Position numbers and translations under genes: made by a program | Assembly (NCBI GenBank): GCA_024364805.1 | Contig: CM044524.1 | Span: 6,073,233-6,106,978 of the forward strand | Direction of reading: 5' to 3' | DNA: 33,746 bases | Source of the DNA: Euprymna scolopes | Lineage: Eukaryota > Mollusca > Cephalopoda > Sepiida > Sepiolidae | The notes under the pieces: generated by a model | Told to the model about the DNA's origin: nothing | What the model saw: the letters and a program-made list of their open reading frames with translations, nothing else | The model's database searches: none | Shown: in pieces, positions 11,166-22,107 of the stretch | How the letters are laid out: every line of letters begins with the position of its first letter | Position numbering within the stretch: the first letter of the stretch is position 1

Positions 11166-11720
11166 ATATTCTAGAAGTATAATCCATGTTCAGTTTCAGA
11201 AAAAGTTTCAGATGGTTCGTTGTTCTAAACACGTTCTGAGAGGTGACTGGTTTGCAGTAGACGGAACAGTTTCCGATGGTTGTTTTCGTGTATGTCCAAG
11301 ACAAGGTTGTTTCCGAGAAGCGATCGGTCGCCTCACAACTTCTCAAAACTTTTTATATCGCGCCTAAATGATAATATTTACGAGTTAACAACCGGGTACG
11401 CCTGTCTATTTAATTTGACCGAGTATCAAAAGATAAATATTCAATAATTTTCGATCGCCGCATGTGCATTAAGCTTTTTCGTAGTTGACGTAATTAACTC
11501 GCCAAAAAACGGGCACCTCCCGTTAAATGTCGCAAGTTTTATTTTCCCACTTTAGTATTTTCCATCTGCGCGTCAAGGTTTCGTTTTTTTTAAACAAACA
11601 CCCGGAACACCCGGCCAACGATTTTTCTTTTTATTTACCCCAAAAACACACACACCTAAAAACACCTTGGCAACGCCGGGTATCCCCGCTTGTACAAAAT
11701 AAAACAAAAAAACTTTTGCA
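11166..11720. other. Non-array insert containing a CCCGGCGTTGCC repeat end
   Basis: The minisatellite stops here for about 550 bases of different sequence. Near the right side, the minus strand of 11663-11690 reads CCCGGCGTTGCC followed by AAGGTGTTTTTAGG. This closely resembles the left end of the repeat at 22117 (CCCGGCGTTGCCCGGGTGTT). The insert may therefore be a copy of that dispersed repeat in the opposite orientation, interrupting the array. A small open frame at 11527-11739 shows no recognisable protein motif and is not called. Confidence 0.45.
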
Positions 11721-11930
11721 TAAAATTAAAAACAGTTAAACTTTTCGTATGATATACAATTCTATAATATTCCGTCAAATATGAAATTAAAACGATTGCG
11801 TATTATGAAAATAAGTAAACTTTTGCGTACGATTGCACATAATGTAAATAGTAAAAGTACGATGTAAAAAAGTCTTACTTTGTGAATGATATAAAATTCT
11901 AAAACGTTGGATTTTTTACATGGAAGTAAC
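11720..11930 (+). repeat. 27-bp minisatellite, variant block left of the LINE
   Basis: The units here are diverged: CGTATGATATACAATTC, CAAATATGAAATTAAAACG, GTATTATGAAAATAAGTAAA and TTTTGCGTACG. The same order of unusual variants recurs at 14641-14830 on the other side of the LINE, so the two blocks are copies of one longer repeat unit. The LINE starts at the right edge of this block. Confidence 0.8.
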
Positions 11931-13960
11931 CACTTATCAAGGCTTTGAGGCATTCGTGGATAAGGGTTATTGCGTTTACAGTAATCAATGGGGCACTATC
12001 GTAGTAATCGTTAGTAATGTAGATCTGATAAAGTGTCTTATTTAAGGGGGCAGTTTATGTTGGACTTGAAGACATCCAAGTTGTAATCAGGTAAGAAACA
12101 AACAAACAGAAGAGAGTTCCACAGGCGTGCACTTCTAAGAAAGAAGCTTTGTTCATGGAATCTATGTTTTGCTTTACGCACATATAAAGGGTGGGGAAAA
12201 TTACTGACAGTGGTTTAAGCTAGACGGGCGTTTTTCATGAAGGGTTGGTGAGGAGGGACAAGAGATTGGAGTTCAGACGAGCACCTGCCATGGAAATAAC
12301 GATAAAACAAGGATAGGCTCGCAACGTCTCTTCTTTGGGGGAGAGGTTGCAGGGTAGAGAAAAGGGCATCCCCCAATAAGCCACGAAGTCTATTTTGTAC
12401 TCTGTCAAGGCAGGATATGCTATGTTAGCAGCTCCTTTCCAGATATGACAACAGTACTCCATCCTTGGGCGTACTTGGCTTTTATATAGATAGAGAATTA
12501 CATCAGCAGTGAGATATCTACTGGAGAAGGACCCCCCTATTTTTCCAGCTACCTTGGCACCAGATTTGATGTACGTGTTCCATTTTAGATCAGCAGTAAG
12601 GGTCAAGCCCAAAAGTTTGTTAAAACATGGAGCCTCTCCAAGATGAGAGCCATCCATTTCAACTGATGCCAGATGGGGATCAGAGCATTGATGATGTAAA
12701 GATAGAAGTTTGGTTTTAGATGCATTAAAAATAACCAGCCACCATTTACCCCATTGTACAACGCGCTCAAGATCAGAGGAAAGAGAATCAGAGAGAACTT
12801 TGTCATTTACAGCCTTTGATGTGTTGCCATAGATGGTTGTGTCATCAGCATATATGTCAACGAATGATTTAAGTTTGTGTTTTGGGAGATCATTGATGCA
12901 GATCAGGAGGAGAGTTTAACCCAGGATTGACCCCTGAGGGACACCAGTATTAACACTGTGGGCCTCTGATTTCTGCCCATCAACCACTACTCTTATGAGC
13001 CTATCAGAGAAAAATGATTTAATATTTAAGAAAACATGTCCAATTATGCCGTAGCTGGAATTCTGGTAAAGCAGTTCTTTATGCTATACCTTACCGAAGG
13101 CCCTTAGTATGTCAAGAGCAATTGCCCTAGAAATGAAGCTTTTGTCGATAGATTCACTAACTGTATGAGATATAACTGTTAGCACATCTGCTGTAGATCT
13201 AGCAGAACGGAAACCATATTGCATGTCACTAAGAATGCTATTTCTGCTGAGGTGGTTGACTACTTCTTTATTTAATATGGATTCCAGCAGCTTAGTCATA
13301 ACGCACTTATTTGACCTGTATTGAGAGGGAGCTGAGCTGTCATCTGAATGCTTAAATACAGAAGTATACTGATGTGGTTTTCCAGAGTGTTGGGAAACAA
13401 TGCTCCTGAAAACAACGCTAAAACTATGTTGTAAGTATGAGGGCAAGTTCTGGTTGAAGCTATAATTGGAATGTCGTCAGGGTCTGTTCCTTTACTGGAA
13501 TCAAGATTTTTGATTAGTTTGGCGGCATCACGCACATGTATTTGTATGTTGAATTGCGAGTTGTCTGTTATAGGAGGAAATACGGGGAGTAGATTACCTT
13601 GGTCGCATCGGGTAGAATTAGCTGCAAATTTCTTGGCAAATAGTTCGGCTTTGTCTGATGCTGACTAGATGACCTCAGGTCAATTGAGAAGAGTTTGGAT
13701 AGAACGTACGCTTCTGTTCAGGATCCTGGTTGCTATTTGCCAAAACTGGTGGCAACGAAGCCGCTAGTTAGGTACTTTGGATTTAACGGACTGAGCATAT
13801 AGCTCTCTAGCATTTTTATTACTCTTTTACAGTGGTTGCTGGCAGTCCTGAAAGCAGCTTTAATCTCAGTACGTCTATTATGTCGGTAGCTGTGGAAAAA
13901 GTGATTTCTGTGCGCAATGGCAGCATCACATTCTGGGGAGAAACAGCTGGTTTATGATAT
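11930..13960 (-). mobile_element. 5'-truncated LINE with reverse transcriptase (jockey-like)
   Basis: Read on the minus strand, this is the best preserved LINE in the window. From its 5' side come the linker before the reverse transcriptase (VRDAAKLIKNLDSSKGTDPD at about 13.5 kb), then fingers and palm (QYGFRSARSTADVLTVISH, RAIALDILRAFGKV). These are followed by GVPQGSILG, an intact YADD active-site box at 12841-12852, and SKTKLLSLHH. Next is the thumb (HLGEAPCFNKLLGLTLTADL, SQVRPRMEYCCHIWKGA) and the C-terminus (NLDVFKSNINC) near 12.05 kb. A short 3' untranslated part runs to about 11930. The apurinic-type endonuclease and first ORF are missing, the usual result of incomplete reverse transcription. 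Several stops and frame changes make it inactive. Minisatellite lies directly on both sides, so it inserted into the array. The clade is not resolved. Confidence 0.9.
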
Positions 13961-13964
13961 TCAA

Positions 13965-14935
13965 CTGTATAGCATTGTGTATAATGTTAAACATTTTCTA
14001 TGATGAAATTTTGTAAAATATTGCGTCTGATGGAAATTTGTAAAACATTGCATTTGATGTAAAACAGTAAACTATTTTGTATGATGTAAGTTAGTAAAAC
14101 ATTGCAGAAGATGTAAAATTGTATAACTTTGTATCGAATGTGAAAAAGTAAAGCATTTCATACACGTAAATAATAAAAAAATGCCCATGACTTAAAATAG
14201 TAAAATATTTCATATGATGTAAATAGTAATACATGTCATAAAATGTAAAATAGAAAACTATTGATAATTTTTTATGATGTAAAATAGTAAAAATTGAGTT
14301 AGATGAAAACTATTAAAACATTTTATATGATGTAAAATTGTAAAAAAAAATACGCATGACGTAAATTTTTAAAATATTACGTTTGATGCAAATTTGTAAA
14401 AAAATGCGTATGATTTAAAATAGTAAAACACTATGTATAATGTGAAAATAGTAAAACATGACGACTGATGTGCAATTATAAAATATTACATTTGATTTAA
14501 ATTAGTAAAACAGTGCACATGATGTAAAATTGTAAATCATTGCTATGGTGTAAAATGGCTAAATTTACATAAGATGTAAAATATTAACAAAAATGCGTAT
14601 GATGTAAAATTCTAAAATGTTTTTGTGTGGTGTAAAACAGTTAAACTTTGCGTATGATATACAACTCTATAATATCGCGTCAAATATGAAATTAAAACGC
14701 TCGCGTATTATGAAAATAAGTAAAATTTTGCGTACGTCACATGATGTAAAATTGTAAAACGTAATAGTAAAAAAATTCTGTATGATGTAAAATTCTAAGA
14801 CGTTGCGTATGTAGTAAAAATTTTAAGACGTTGCGTTTGATGTAATATTGTAAAAAATTGCGTATGATGTAAAATTGTAAAAGTTTGCAAATAATGTAAA
14901 ATGGTTAAACTTTGCGTATGATATAAACTAGTAAT
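13965..14935 (+). repeat. 27-bp minisatellite, right arm
   Basis: The same core GATGTAAAATTGTAAAAC continues for roughly 35 units. They are more diverged than at 7-11 kb: more AAAATAGTAAAAC variants and more CGTATG in place of TGTATG. This arm resembles the 11720-11930 block more than the main array, in particular at 14641-14830. It begins at the truncated 5' end of the LINE and ends at about 14935, where unrelated sequence takes over. Confidence 0.9.
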
Positions 14936-14939
14936 CGAT

Positions 14940-15300
14940 ACCTATCTTAGCTTACTGCTGAATTAGTGGCGACGACGATATTTTCCGCGTGTCTGTCTCT
15001 GACTCTCTTGGTCAAAATTCGTTCTCTTTACGTTGAAGTAACTCTATGGACGGTAGTGAAGTCATGAAATATTTCATATTTTTCAAGTAGTTTGAGTGCC
15101 TTTCAAAATAAAACTGCTTCAGGTGTTTCTTGAAGATCTCGTGAATGTTACACTTGAACTCGAGAATTTGGACAGACTTTTGGACAACACCTTTTATTTA
15201 CTTCAAAGAACTAGCATGCTTTTTTCATGATGCTCTAGGAAATTCACAATTGTATTTTTCGATTGCTGACTCTGAGAATTGAACCCTCAATATTCAAGTA
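14940..15300. other. Unrecognised sequence between minisatellite and LINE
   Basis: Mixed-composition sequence with no convincing reading frame. It could be the decayed downstream part of the LINE to its right, read on the minus strand, since that element lacks its reverse transcriptase. I could not see any palm or fingers motif in three frames. Confidence 0.3.
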
Positions 15301-16350
15301 AATATCAAGTTTTTCTAGCTTCCACAAACCTTTGTCTGTTTGTACTGGATTACGTAGGTTAAATCTGCGTTATGCATGCTGCCTATTAACAATGGTAGCA
15401 ACACAAGTAGAAGTAAACGGTTGGGGATAGTGGAGTTTGCTATAGAATTTTTACGTGTACGCATGTGCTTTAGTTGACGTTTTGAACAATTCATTCGTCT
15501 CATTTGCGCGGTGTTCAGCGGAAAATGAAAATATATTTCCCTATGATGCATCTCCGAAGAAATTTCTGATGGATTCCCACTCAGCTTTCTTAAAGTAACT
15601 TGTCGTTTTGAGCAATAGCTTTTAATTTTTGGGTCGAGAATTTAGGGAGATTTCTACCATTATCACAGCGTGATAAGCATTCCCTAGTGGGCTATGGGCA
15701 TTCGTTACACAATCATTGGGAACCGTGATAAAAAATAGATCTAGAATTGAGGCTTGTTGATCTTGCTCGCAAAGGAAACGTGTCGGAAACGTAACCGTCT
15801 GTGATAGGGAATGCGATATAGAGTAGCTATGTGTTATGCTACCAGCTGTGTCTGTTTAAGTAAATAATATAAGCCAATTGCTGTGGTGGACATTGATCTC
15901 ACCAAATTGATGTACTTGAGCGCTAATATCGAGGGAGAATGCTGCATCTGTGCTGTCAGACACTTGGTTGATTAGTGTAAATCCTGTACCAAGGGAAAAC
16001 AATAAAGGAAAATAAGTTATGCTGCATGTTAAGTCAAAAACACATAAAGGCCTGACCGTCTGATTCTGTTTGTTTTATTTCTCTAGTCAAGGAGAAGGTG
16101 TTTCGAGTATAGATTCTAAGTTCTTGCATATGTCTGAGTCCTTACGGAAAAGTGGGAGATAACTAGACATGTTAAAGTGATAAGAGGGGATGGAGGAGTC
16201 CAAATTAGTTTCACTTAGCGCTAAAATATCCCAGGCGTTTGCTACTAGAAATGATTACACCTCATCTAAATTAGTTCTAATCCACCTGATATTCGTGGAT
16301 GCAAGTATTAAGAGAAGAAGCAAATTGGTGTTGCTTGAATTGAAGCCTTT
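15300..16350 (-). mobile_element. LINE endonuclease region, second LINE type
   Basis: The minus strand begins near 16330 with NIRWIRTNLDEV, then WDILALSETNLDSSIPSYHF and SSYLPLFRKDSD. After decayed sequence come INVHHSNWL (about 15.88 kb), then SILDLFFITVPNDCVTNAHS, PLGNAYH and AVIMVEISLNSRPKN (about 15.62-15.76 kb). These are the N-terminal, central and C-terminal parts of the apurinic-type endonuclease of a jockey-like LINE. They differ from the endonuclease at 18.5-19.1 kb, so this is a separate family. The usual SDH near the end reads AYH here, so a catalytic serine and aspartate appear lost. The stretch to 15300 may be the linker after the endonuclease. No reverse transcriptase follows. 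The open frame at 16190-16411 (+) is an antisense shadow. Confidence 0.75.
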
Positions 16351-17200
16351 TTTAATCATATTTTCTTATTCTGGCATTTCATTTTATTTAAACTTTTCAG
16401 TTTTAAGGTGAGAGGTGCTGGACAGATTTGTTGTGCAGAATATCAAACATACAACACAATTAGACCATAAGCCGACTCTTCATCTACAGGGGGTGGCTTC
16501 AGGAAAGCCTACTGGATATAGGTGTAGGGTCTCATTCCATGTGCGACATGCCACTAAAACAATCTCGATATTACACAACTGAAGAGGGAGCAGCCGCCAT
16601 AAAGGCTCCCAAAGAGTAGCCTGTAACTCTCAAGCTGGTACCATAAACCAATCAGACAAAAATTAAACCAATCAAATTGAATTGGCATAAATGATACTCA
16701 AGCACCATTAAAGTGCCCAGTTTTAGGGGATGGAATGCAGCGGGAGTGGGGAACGGCGTTCATTGCCCTAGTCAGAAAACAAGATCGACCACTGGGTGTT
16801 TCTGTCAAATCCTTGTGATCGCACCTCTGCAGCTGGCTAATATGAAAAGAAGACTATGAAAGTATAAACATAGCTTATTCCTCGTTGAGCAGGTTAGCTT
16901 TTCAAAGCAGCAATTTGTTCGAGTCGCCAGCTCTAGAAAGGTCGTCATTCAGAACTGAAGAGACCTCGTTCTCCTATATTTGGTGGCAAGACGTAGAAGG
17001 TTAAAACACCAGTTTTCGTTCATAGTTTTCCTTCTCCTTGACTTGAGCTGAGATCTACGAGCCCATCAGCGCTGAGAGGGTGAGCCCCGCACGTTGGTCT
17101 TAAACCAGTTATTTCTGCTACCCTGAATGAGTAGTTAGTGTTAATGGATAAGGTATTTAATGTTATATATTTACTAAAAACTTACGCTCCTTTAAATAAT
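16350..17200. other. Probable LINE 5' untranslated or junction sequence
   Basis: The sequence is less AT-rich than the surroundings and includes GGAGCAGCCGCC, CTCAAGCTGGTACC and GTGAGCCCCGCACGTTGGTC. It lies directly upstream, in minus-strand terms, of the second LINE's endonuclease, so it may be that element's 5' untranslated region. I see no open frame of note and no promoter element I can name. The far side meets the broken end of the LINE at 17210. Confidence 0.35.
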
Positions 17201-17204
17201 TAAA

Positions 17205-19250
17205 AACGACCTTAATATGCTATGCATATTATTGTTACTGGAAGAGAATCAGAAAGAACTTGGTTGTTTACGGCCTTTGATGTGCTGCCATAGACGGTAG
17301 GGTGGTCAGCAAAAGTATCTACGAATGATCTAAGGATGCTATTTGTAAGATCATTTATATAGATCAGGAAGTGAGTTGGACCCTGGATGGATCCCTGAAG
17401 GACTCCAACATTAATATTATGCGCTTCTGATTTCTGTCCATCAGCCACTACTCTTATGAACCTATCAGAGAGAAATGATTTAAAAGATATTTCAAGCTAT
17501 ACCATAGCTGGTGATCTTGTGAAGTAGACCTTTATGCCATACCCTATCAAATGCTTTTAATATGTAAAGAGTAATTGCCCTAGAAAGGAAGCCTCCGTCG
17601 AGAGTTTCGCTAATCCTATAAGAAATAACGGTAAGCACATCTGGTGTAGATCAAGCAGAACGGAAACTATGTTGCATGTCACTAAGGAGATTATTTTTGC
17701 TGAAGTAGTTGATTACTTCTCTATTTAACACAAATTCCAGTAACTTATTCATGATGCACATGGGGACTTATAGGTCTGTACTGAAAAAGAAAGACTGATC
17801 ACCTGAATTCTTAAATGCAGGGCATACCGATTAAATTTTCCAGGGTGTCGGGAAGCAATCCTCCTTAAGACAACGCTTAAACAGCTTTATAAATACGGGG
17901 GCTAGTTCTGGTTCAAGATTTTTGAGCATTATAATAGGAATGCCATCGGAGCCACTTGCTTTACTGGAATCAAGATAGTTGATTAGCTTAGCAACATCAC
18001 GCACAGATATTTGTATGTCTGATGGGAACAAAACCGCTGAACAGCCTCTTTTGACTTGAGGGACTGAGCATACAACTCTCTCGCTTTCTTCATTATCTTT
18101 TACATTGGTCGCTGACAGGCCGGAATGCGGTTTTAGTTTCATTACATCTGTTGCGTTGAAAGCAATGACAAAAGTGATTTTTTGGCACAAAGGCAGCAGC
18201 ACATTTCGGAAAGAACCACGGCTGGCTGTTAGGATTTTGCTTGAATTTTTTCGAGGGGTTGAAAAGGTCTATACCAACAATTAACCATTTCGTCAAGTCT
18301 GATACTATAGAGGACATATCCCTTTTAACTATGGGGCACAGAAGTAGATCAGATATAAATGAATGGAAGCTATCTCCCATCAGCCATAGGGTATCGGTAA
18401 CGTGTACGATGTCATATGACTATTTACATCATGCTTTTTTTATTTTAACTGATAGGGCAGAGCGGTCGGAAGATCCCAGTAGAGACAGGACACAAGATGG
18501 ACATGACTCACGGCAAGGTGGGAGGGAAAGATCTAGGAGACTTACAAACTAACTTTCAATATCGGGCACACGGGTGGGTTCGTGAACAATATGAGTGAAG
18601 TCATAAGCAATGGAGAAATCGTGACAGAGCCTTTCCTCATCATCTGTCTTGTTTGTGTGGGTTAACCATTCCAAATTGTGAACATTAAAGTCTCCACAGA
18701 CGTGGATGTTAGCTGAAAGATGAGCAGATAGCATCTGGCCAATTTTCCCAGATATGCTCTTAAAGATAGTAACTCCGTCCTTGTGTGGGCGATAGAAGGC
18801 AAATATAACCGCTGTCGTGTGAACAAGTGCAACTCGGAAGCACATGTAGAATACTTTAGATGTCCCTTCCAGATGGAACCCCATCTTTAATGGAGGCACA
18901 TATTCCATGCCCATGGCGATCTTGGGGGTCAGATTTAGATGTTAAGTTAGAGTATCCTTTAATTCCAAACTCTTCTAGGGAAATAGTCGTTCTAATGCCA
19001 GTTTCGCTTAGGAATAATAGATCTGGTTTAGTATCCTGTAATAGGGTTTCAACCTTTGGAAGGTTGAAACCTAGACATCTGATGCTGGAGAAGGAGACAT
19101 GGTAGTAGGGGTCAACATTGGAAGTTAGGGATTCAGGTTTGATTGTGTGATTTTTTCTGGTAACTTTTCATGATGGTTTTTGGGGATTTGTGGGATAGGT
19201 CGACAGGCTTGCTTAGAGTAGAAAGTAAGAGAGAAAAAGAAAGGAAGAAC
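17205..19250 (-). mobile_element. 3'-truncated LINE with endonuclease and partial reverse transcriptase
   Basis: On the minus strand a short leader (QACRPIPQIPKNHHEKLP) precedes the apurinic-type endonuclease. It shows KVETLLQDTKPDLLFLSET near 19.05 kb and AVIFAFYRPHKDGVTIFKS. It continues with HVCGDFNVHNLEWL, DEERLCHDFSIAYDFTHIV and EPTRVPD (18.55-18.75 kb). The linker NSQPWFFPKCAAAF and the reverse-transcriptase entry DVAKLINYLDSSKASGSDGI follow at about 18.0-18.2 kb. Palm pieces include GVLQGSIQGPTHFLIYINDL. The active-site box at 17302-17313 reads FADH instead of YADD. The copy stops about 60 bases after this and lacks thumb, C-terminus and 3' end. It is the same family as the LINE at 11930-13960, judged by shared blocks. 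Many frame changes show it is long dead. Confidence 0.85.
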
Positions 19251-19298
19251 TATATATATATATATATATATTGACTTGAAGGAAGAAATATATATATG

Positions 19299-19331
<33 letters not shown>
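19251..19331. repeat. (TA)n microsatellite in two blocks
   Basis: TA runs at 19251-19271 and about 19287-19331 are each followed by TTGACTTGAAG, at 19271 and 19331. The spacing is exactly 60 bases, so the pair is a small tandem duplication of microsatellite plus flank. It sits at the 5' border of the LINE to its left. Confidence 0.9.
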
Positions 19332-19333
<2 letters not shown>

Positions 19334-19344
19334 ACTTGAAGTAC

Positions 19345-20560
19345 AATTCAGTACAGGTATATCTGGAAGTAAAGTATGAGCCATGGCGAACTCAATATGT
19401 AAAATTAAGTGTAAATAGAAATATGGACATATTTACAGTAGATACGAACATGTAGAAATTAGATATTAAGTATATATCTTTATAAAGTTCTTTTAAATTT
19501 TAACGAAGAAAGATAACTTCGCCTTTTGTTTAAAATAGGACGTATTTTGCATAACAAAGAGTATCAGCTCAGTTTTTGTATTACTTTCACCTATCTAATG
19601 AAAAGTGAGATATAGAGATTGCTATTTTATATAGATCACTTTAAATTTAAGTACACAACTATGCCTAATAAATATCTATTATTTCTGTGGGATAAGAATA
19701 TACCCTAATGCGTGCCTTAGCAATAGACACTTTTAGATGTTTCCGCACACTGTCACTGGAACCCCAAAAAGAAATAAAACAATTAAAACAATTTTCCTTT
19801 CAATCAAAATAGCAGCGAGTACCCGTGTGACCACAAAAACAAGAAAATATCCGCAGTAGGCATTCTCGAACCAGAAACGCGACGGGGAGAAAGAAGGAAA
19901 AACGTTACTGGCAAACGCTTTTAACCATCGAATTACTACGATTTATGACACCATGACCCCGCAAAATAACGTTTTTAAACATATTAGTTTGCTACGTGTG
20001 CGTAACTTGTGAAAATCTTCATGCAAAAATGACTGAGCTTGCAAGAAATGGCCGAGGTGACCAACATAGAAAAAATATTGTTTTCTAACTTTCACACATA
20101 CGTTCGATGAATCACTCTTTCAGTTGATACCGGTTTCGACCTGGTCCGATTTGGTTGACAAAAGTTTTTACTAGACATACGAACGCACAAACGCACTAAC
20201 AAACAGGCGTTTGAGATTCATATAATAGCTGAGCATCTCAAACCACACTAGAAAACCGTGGCCGTATGATATGTTAATGTTATGCAGTTTTATTATACAT
20301 TCCCATTTCACGGCATTAAAATACGTTCAGTAATTATAAGATGACTTAATATATAGACTTGTGGTTGTGGAAGAGATAACCAAACAAGCATTGGTATAAG
20401 TCGTCGGGAGCTTCCGTAAAAGTCCGAGTTTCATAAATAGAAACTTGTAGGGGGTAAAGGACAATTAATCATATAAAAAAGAAATCAGCAAAAAATTGTC
20501 CATTCTCTCTTTCCAAATATGTCACTCTTCTTCCATTTCCCCTTACTTACTCTCTATTTC
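19345..20560. other. Unassigned AT-rich sequence
   Basis: There is no protein-like frame. A box GGTTTCGACC at about 20133 resembles a polymerase III B box, but I found no matching A box at tRNA spacing, so it is not called as a SINE. A pyrimidine-rich tract, mostly CT with TTTCCATTTCCCC, runs at about 20500-20590. Confidence 0.4.
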
Positions 20561-20569
20561 TTTCATTAT

Positions 20570-20770
20570 CTCATTCTCTTGTTCCTCCTCTCATGTTCTC
20601 GCATGTTCTCGCCGCGAAGCGGGGAAATGACGCGTGATTTGATAGCTGGCCTTCGCGCTTCGTGCCTCTGCTACAAATGAGGCGCTGCACGGCCGCTAAG
20701 TGGATTGTCAGCAGATCCGGTTTCGGTGGGTAACTTGCCCCTAATCCGCGCCAGCACATAAATACAGCTA
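20570..20770. other. Small GC- and CpG-rich island
   Basis: About 200 bases are far richer in GC and CpG than the surroundings, for example CTCGCCGCGAAGCGGGG, GCTGGCCTTCGCGCTTCG and GCTGCACGGCCGCTAAG. CCGCGAAGCGG is a near palindrome. The minus-strand open frame (62 codons) has no motif I recognise. It could be a relic of a GC-rich repeat or the start of the retroelement-like segment to its right. Confidence 0.4.
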
Positions 20771-20799
20771 TTCACCAAGATTTTATTGCCTTAATACAT

Positions 20800-21130
20800 C
20801 GTAAATTGCGCTGAGGGTCATAAAGAGCAGTGGTCGGGTCTGGCTGTGTGCATGTGTGTGGGACGAGACTCAGGGGGTGAGGAAGGCAGAGTGGGGGCGT
20901 TTGACCATTCTATAGCTAGTGGTACTGTTTCGGTTGCTCTTTTTGTTGAAACTTGTGTTGACTTTTTATAAATTCCTCACTCTCTTATTCTTTTCCCGCA
21001 AAACAGAGTCCAACCCCAAACCTGGCCCCATGAAAGGAAAACACAAAGCAGCAACACAAAACGAGCAAAAAAAAAACAAAAAAACACTGAGAAGTGAAAT
21101 CTATTATACATTACATAGATTTTTTTTTTT
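20800..21130 (+). mobile_element. Possible LINE 5' end with a degenerate 2A-like motif
   Basis: The 72-codon frame at 20919-21137 starts with a leucine-rich hydrophobic run (about residues 2-26). It then has ESNPKPGP at residues 30-37 (21006-21029), followed by a Lys/Gln-rich tail. Some invertebrate non-LTR retrotransposons start their ORF with a leucine-rich stretch ending in a 2A-like D-V/I-E-x-NPGP sequence. Here the motif carries an extra lysine, NPKPGP, and would not be expected to work. No downstream ORF or reverse transcriptase follows. The alternative is a chance frame in a lysine-rich, A-rich segment. Confidence 0.3.
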
Positions 21131-21139
21131 AAATTAAAT

Positions 21140-21738
21140 CGTACATGATTGACCAAAAAAGGAGTTTCATATTATTGGCAAGGTGCCATTCCAATTGCTT
21201 CCTATACAAGAATATTTATGAGGCGATACTTGATATAGATTGATAAAAGTGATGTTAAACCAGGCAATTACATACAAGGCTAGAACAAGGAACACGTAGG
21301 ATTACGGAGTACATGAACAGCGATATTTGTTTTGAGTCATGTCAGTTTACTTGATTTTCATTTCAATTAATTCTATTATTCGAGCTACACTGAAAATTCA
21401 GGAAAAAAATCTGCCATCAGTGCTAAGAGATACTGCTATCCAATCAGGCGACTATAATATATCAATATGTATGGAATGTTCGCAATGTAACAGATAAAGG
21501 ATTGACACAATCGTGTTTAAATGTTTGGTAACTCATTTGGCTGTGCTACGCTATTAAACAGTGTTGTGAAATTAATATTTTGGAGGTAATTTTCCATAAG
21601 GTACGCAGAAAAGTAAAAATTCTTTTAGCCATTAAAAGTTTATAATTAGATATACGTGCCATGATAGTGTGTCATAAACAGGACGTTTAATGTTACTCGT
21701 AGCAGATAAACTGAACAAATCTTAAGATTGCTCTTGCC

Positions 21739-21791
<53 letters not shown>

Positions 21792-22105
21792 CGACGCCTT
21801 TCAGTAAATCTGCTATTGTTTTATAGGAGATGATCAAAAGTTATTGTGTGTTGTACCGTACTCCTATAAATACAATATTAGTAAAGGATTTTATATAATA
21901 TTAAATTTGTGTACGAACACACTATTATGACCAAAGTCAAAATAAAATGTTTGAGTGGAATAATCAACAAAGACTAAGAGAAGATAAAATAAATAATAGG
22001 TGAGAGATGGGGGAATTAATCAGTTAATTACGATTAATCATTAACTAGAAGAATAAAAAAGGTATTTTAAAATGTACACACTCCTAGCCTAAAGAAATAT
22101 TTTAT
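21140..22105. repeat. AT-rich sequence with an (AG)n microsatellite
   Basis: The only clear feature is an AG run at about 21745-21788. The rest has no protein-like frame and no tandem unit that I could see. The 63-codon minus frame here is the AG run read as alternating Ser-Leu. Confidence 0.7.
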
Positions 22106-22107
22106 CA

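Noticed and set aside
18241-18552. 103-codon plus-strand open frame
   Set aside because: It lies antisense to the LINE endonuclease-to-reverse-transcriptase linker, which reads clearly on the minus strand.
20120-20160. B-box-like GGTTTCGACC
   Set aside because: No A box at tRNA spacing and no second copy in the window, so a SINE call is not supported.
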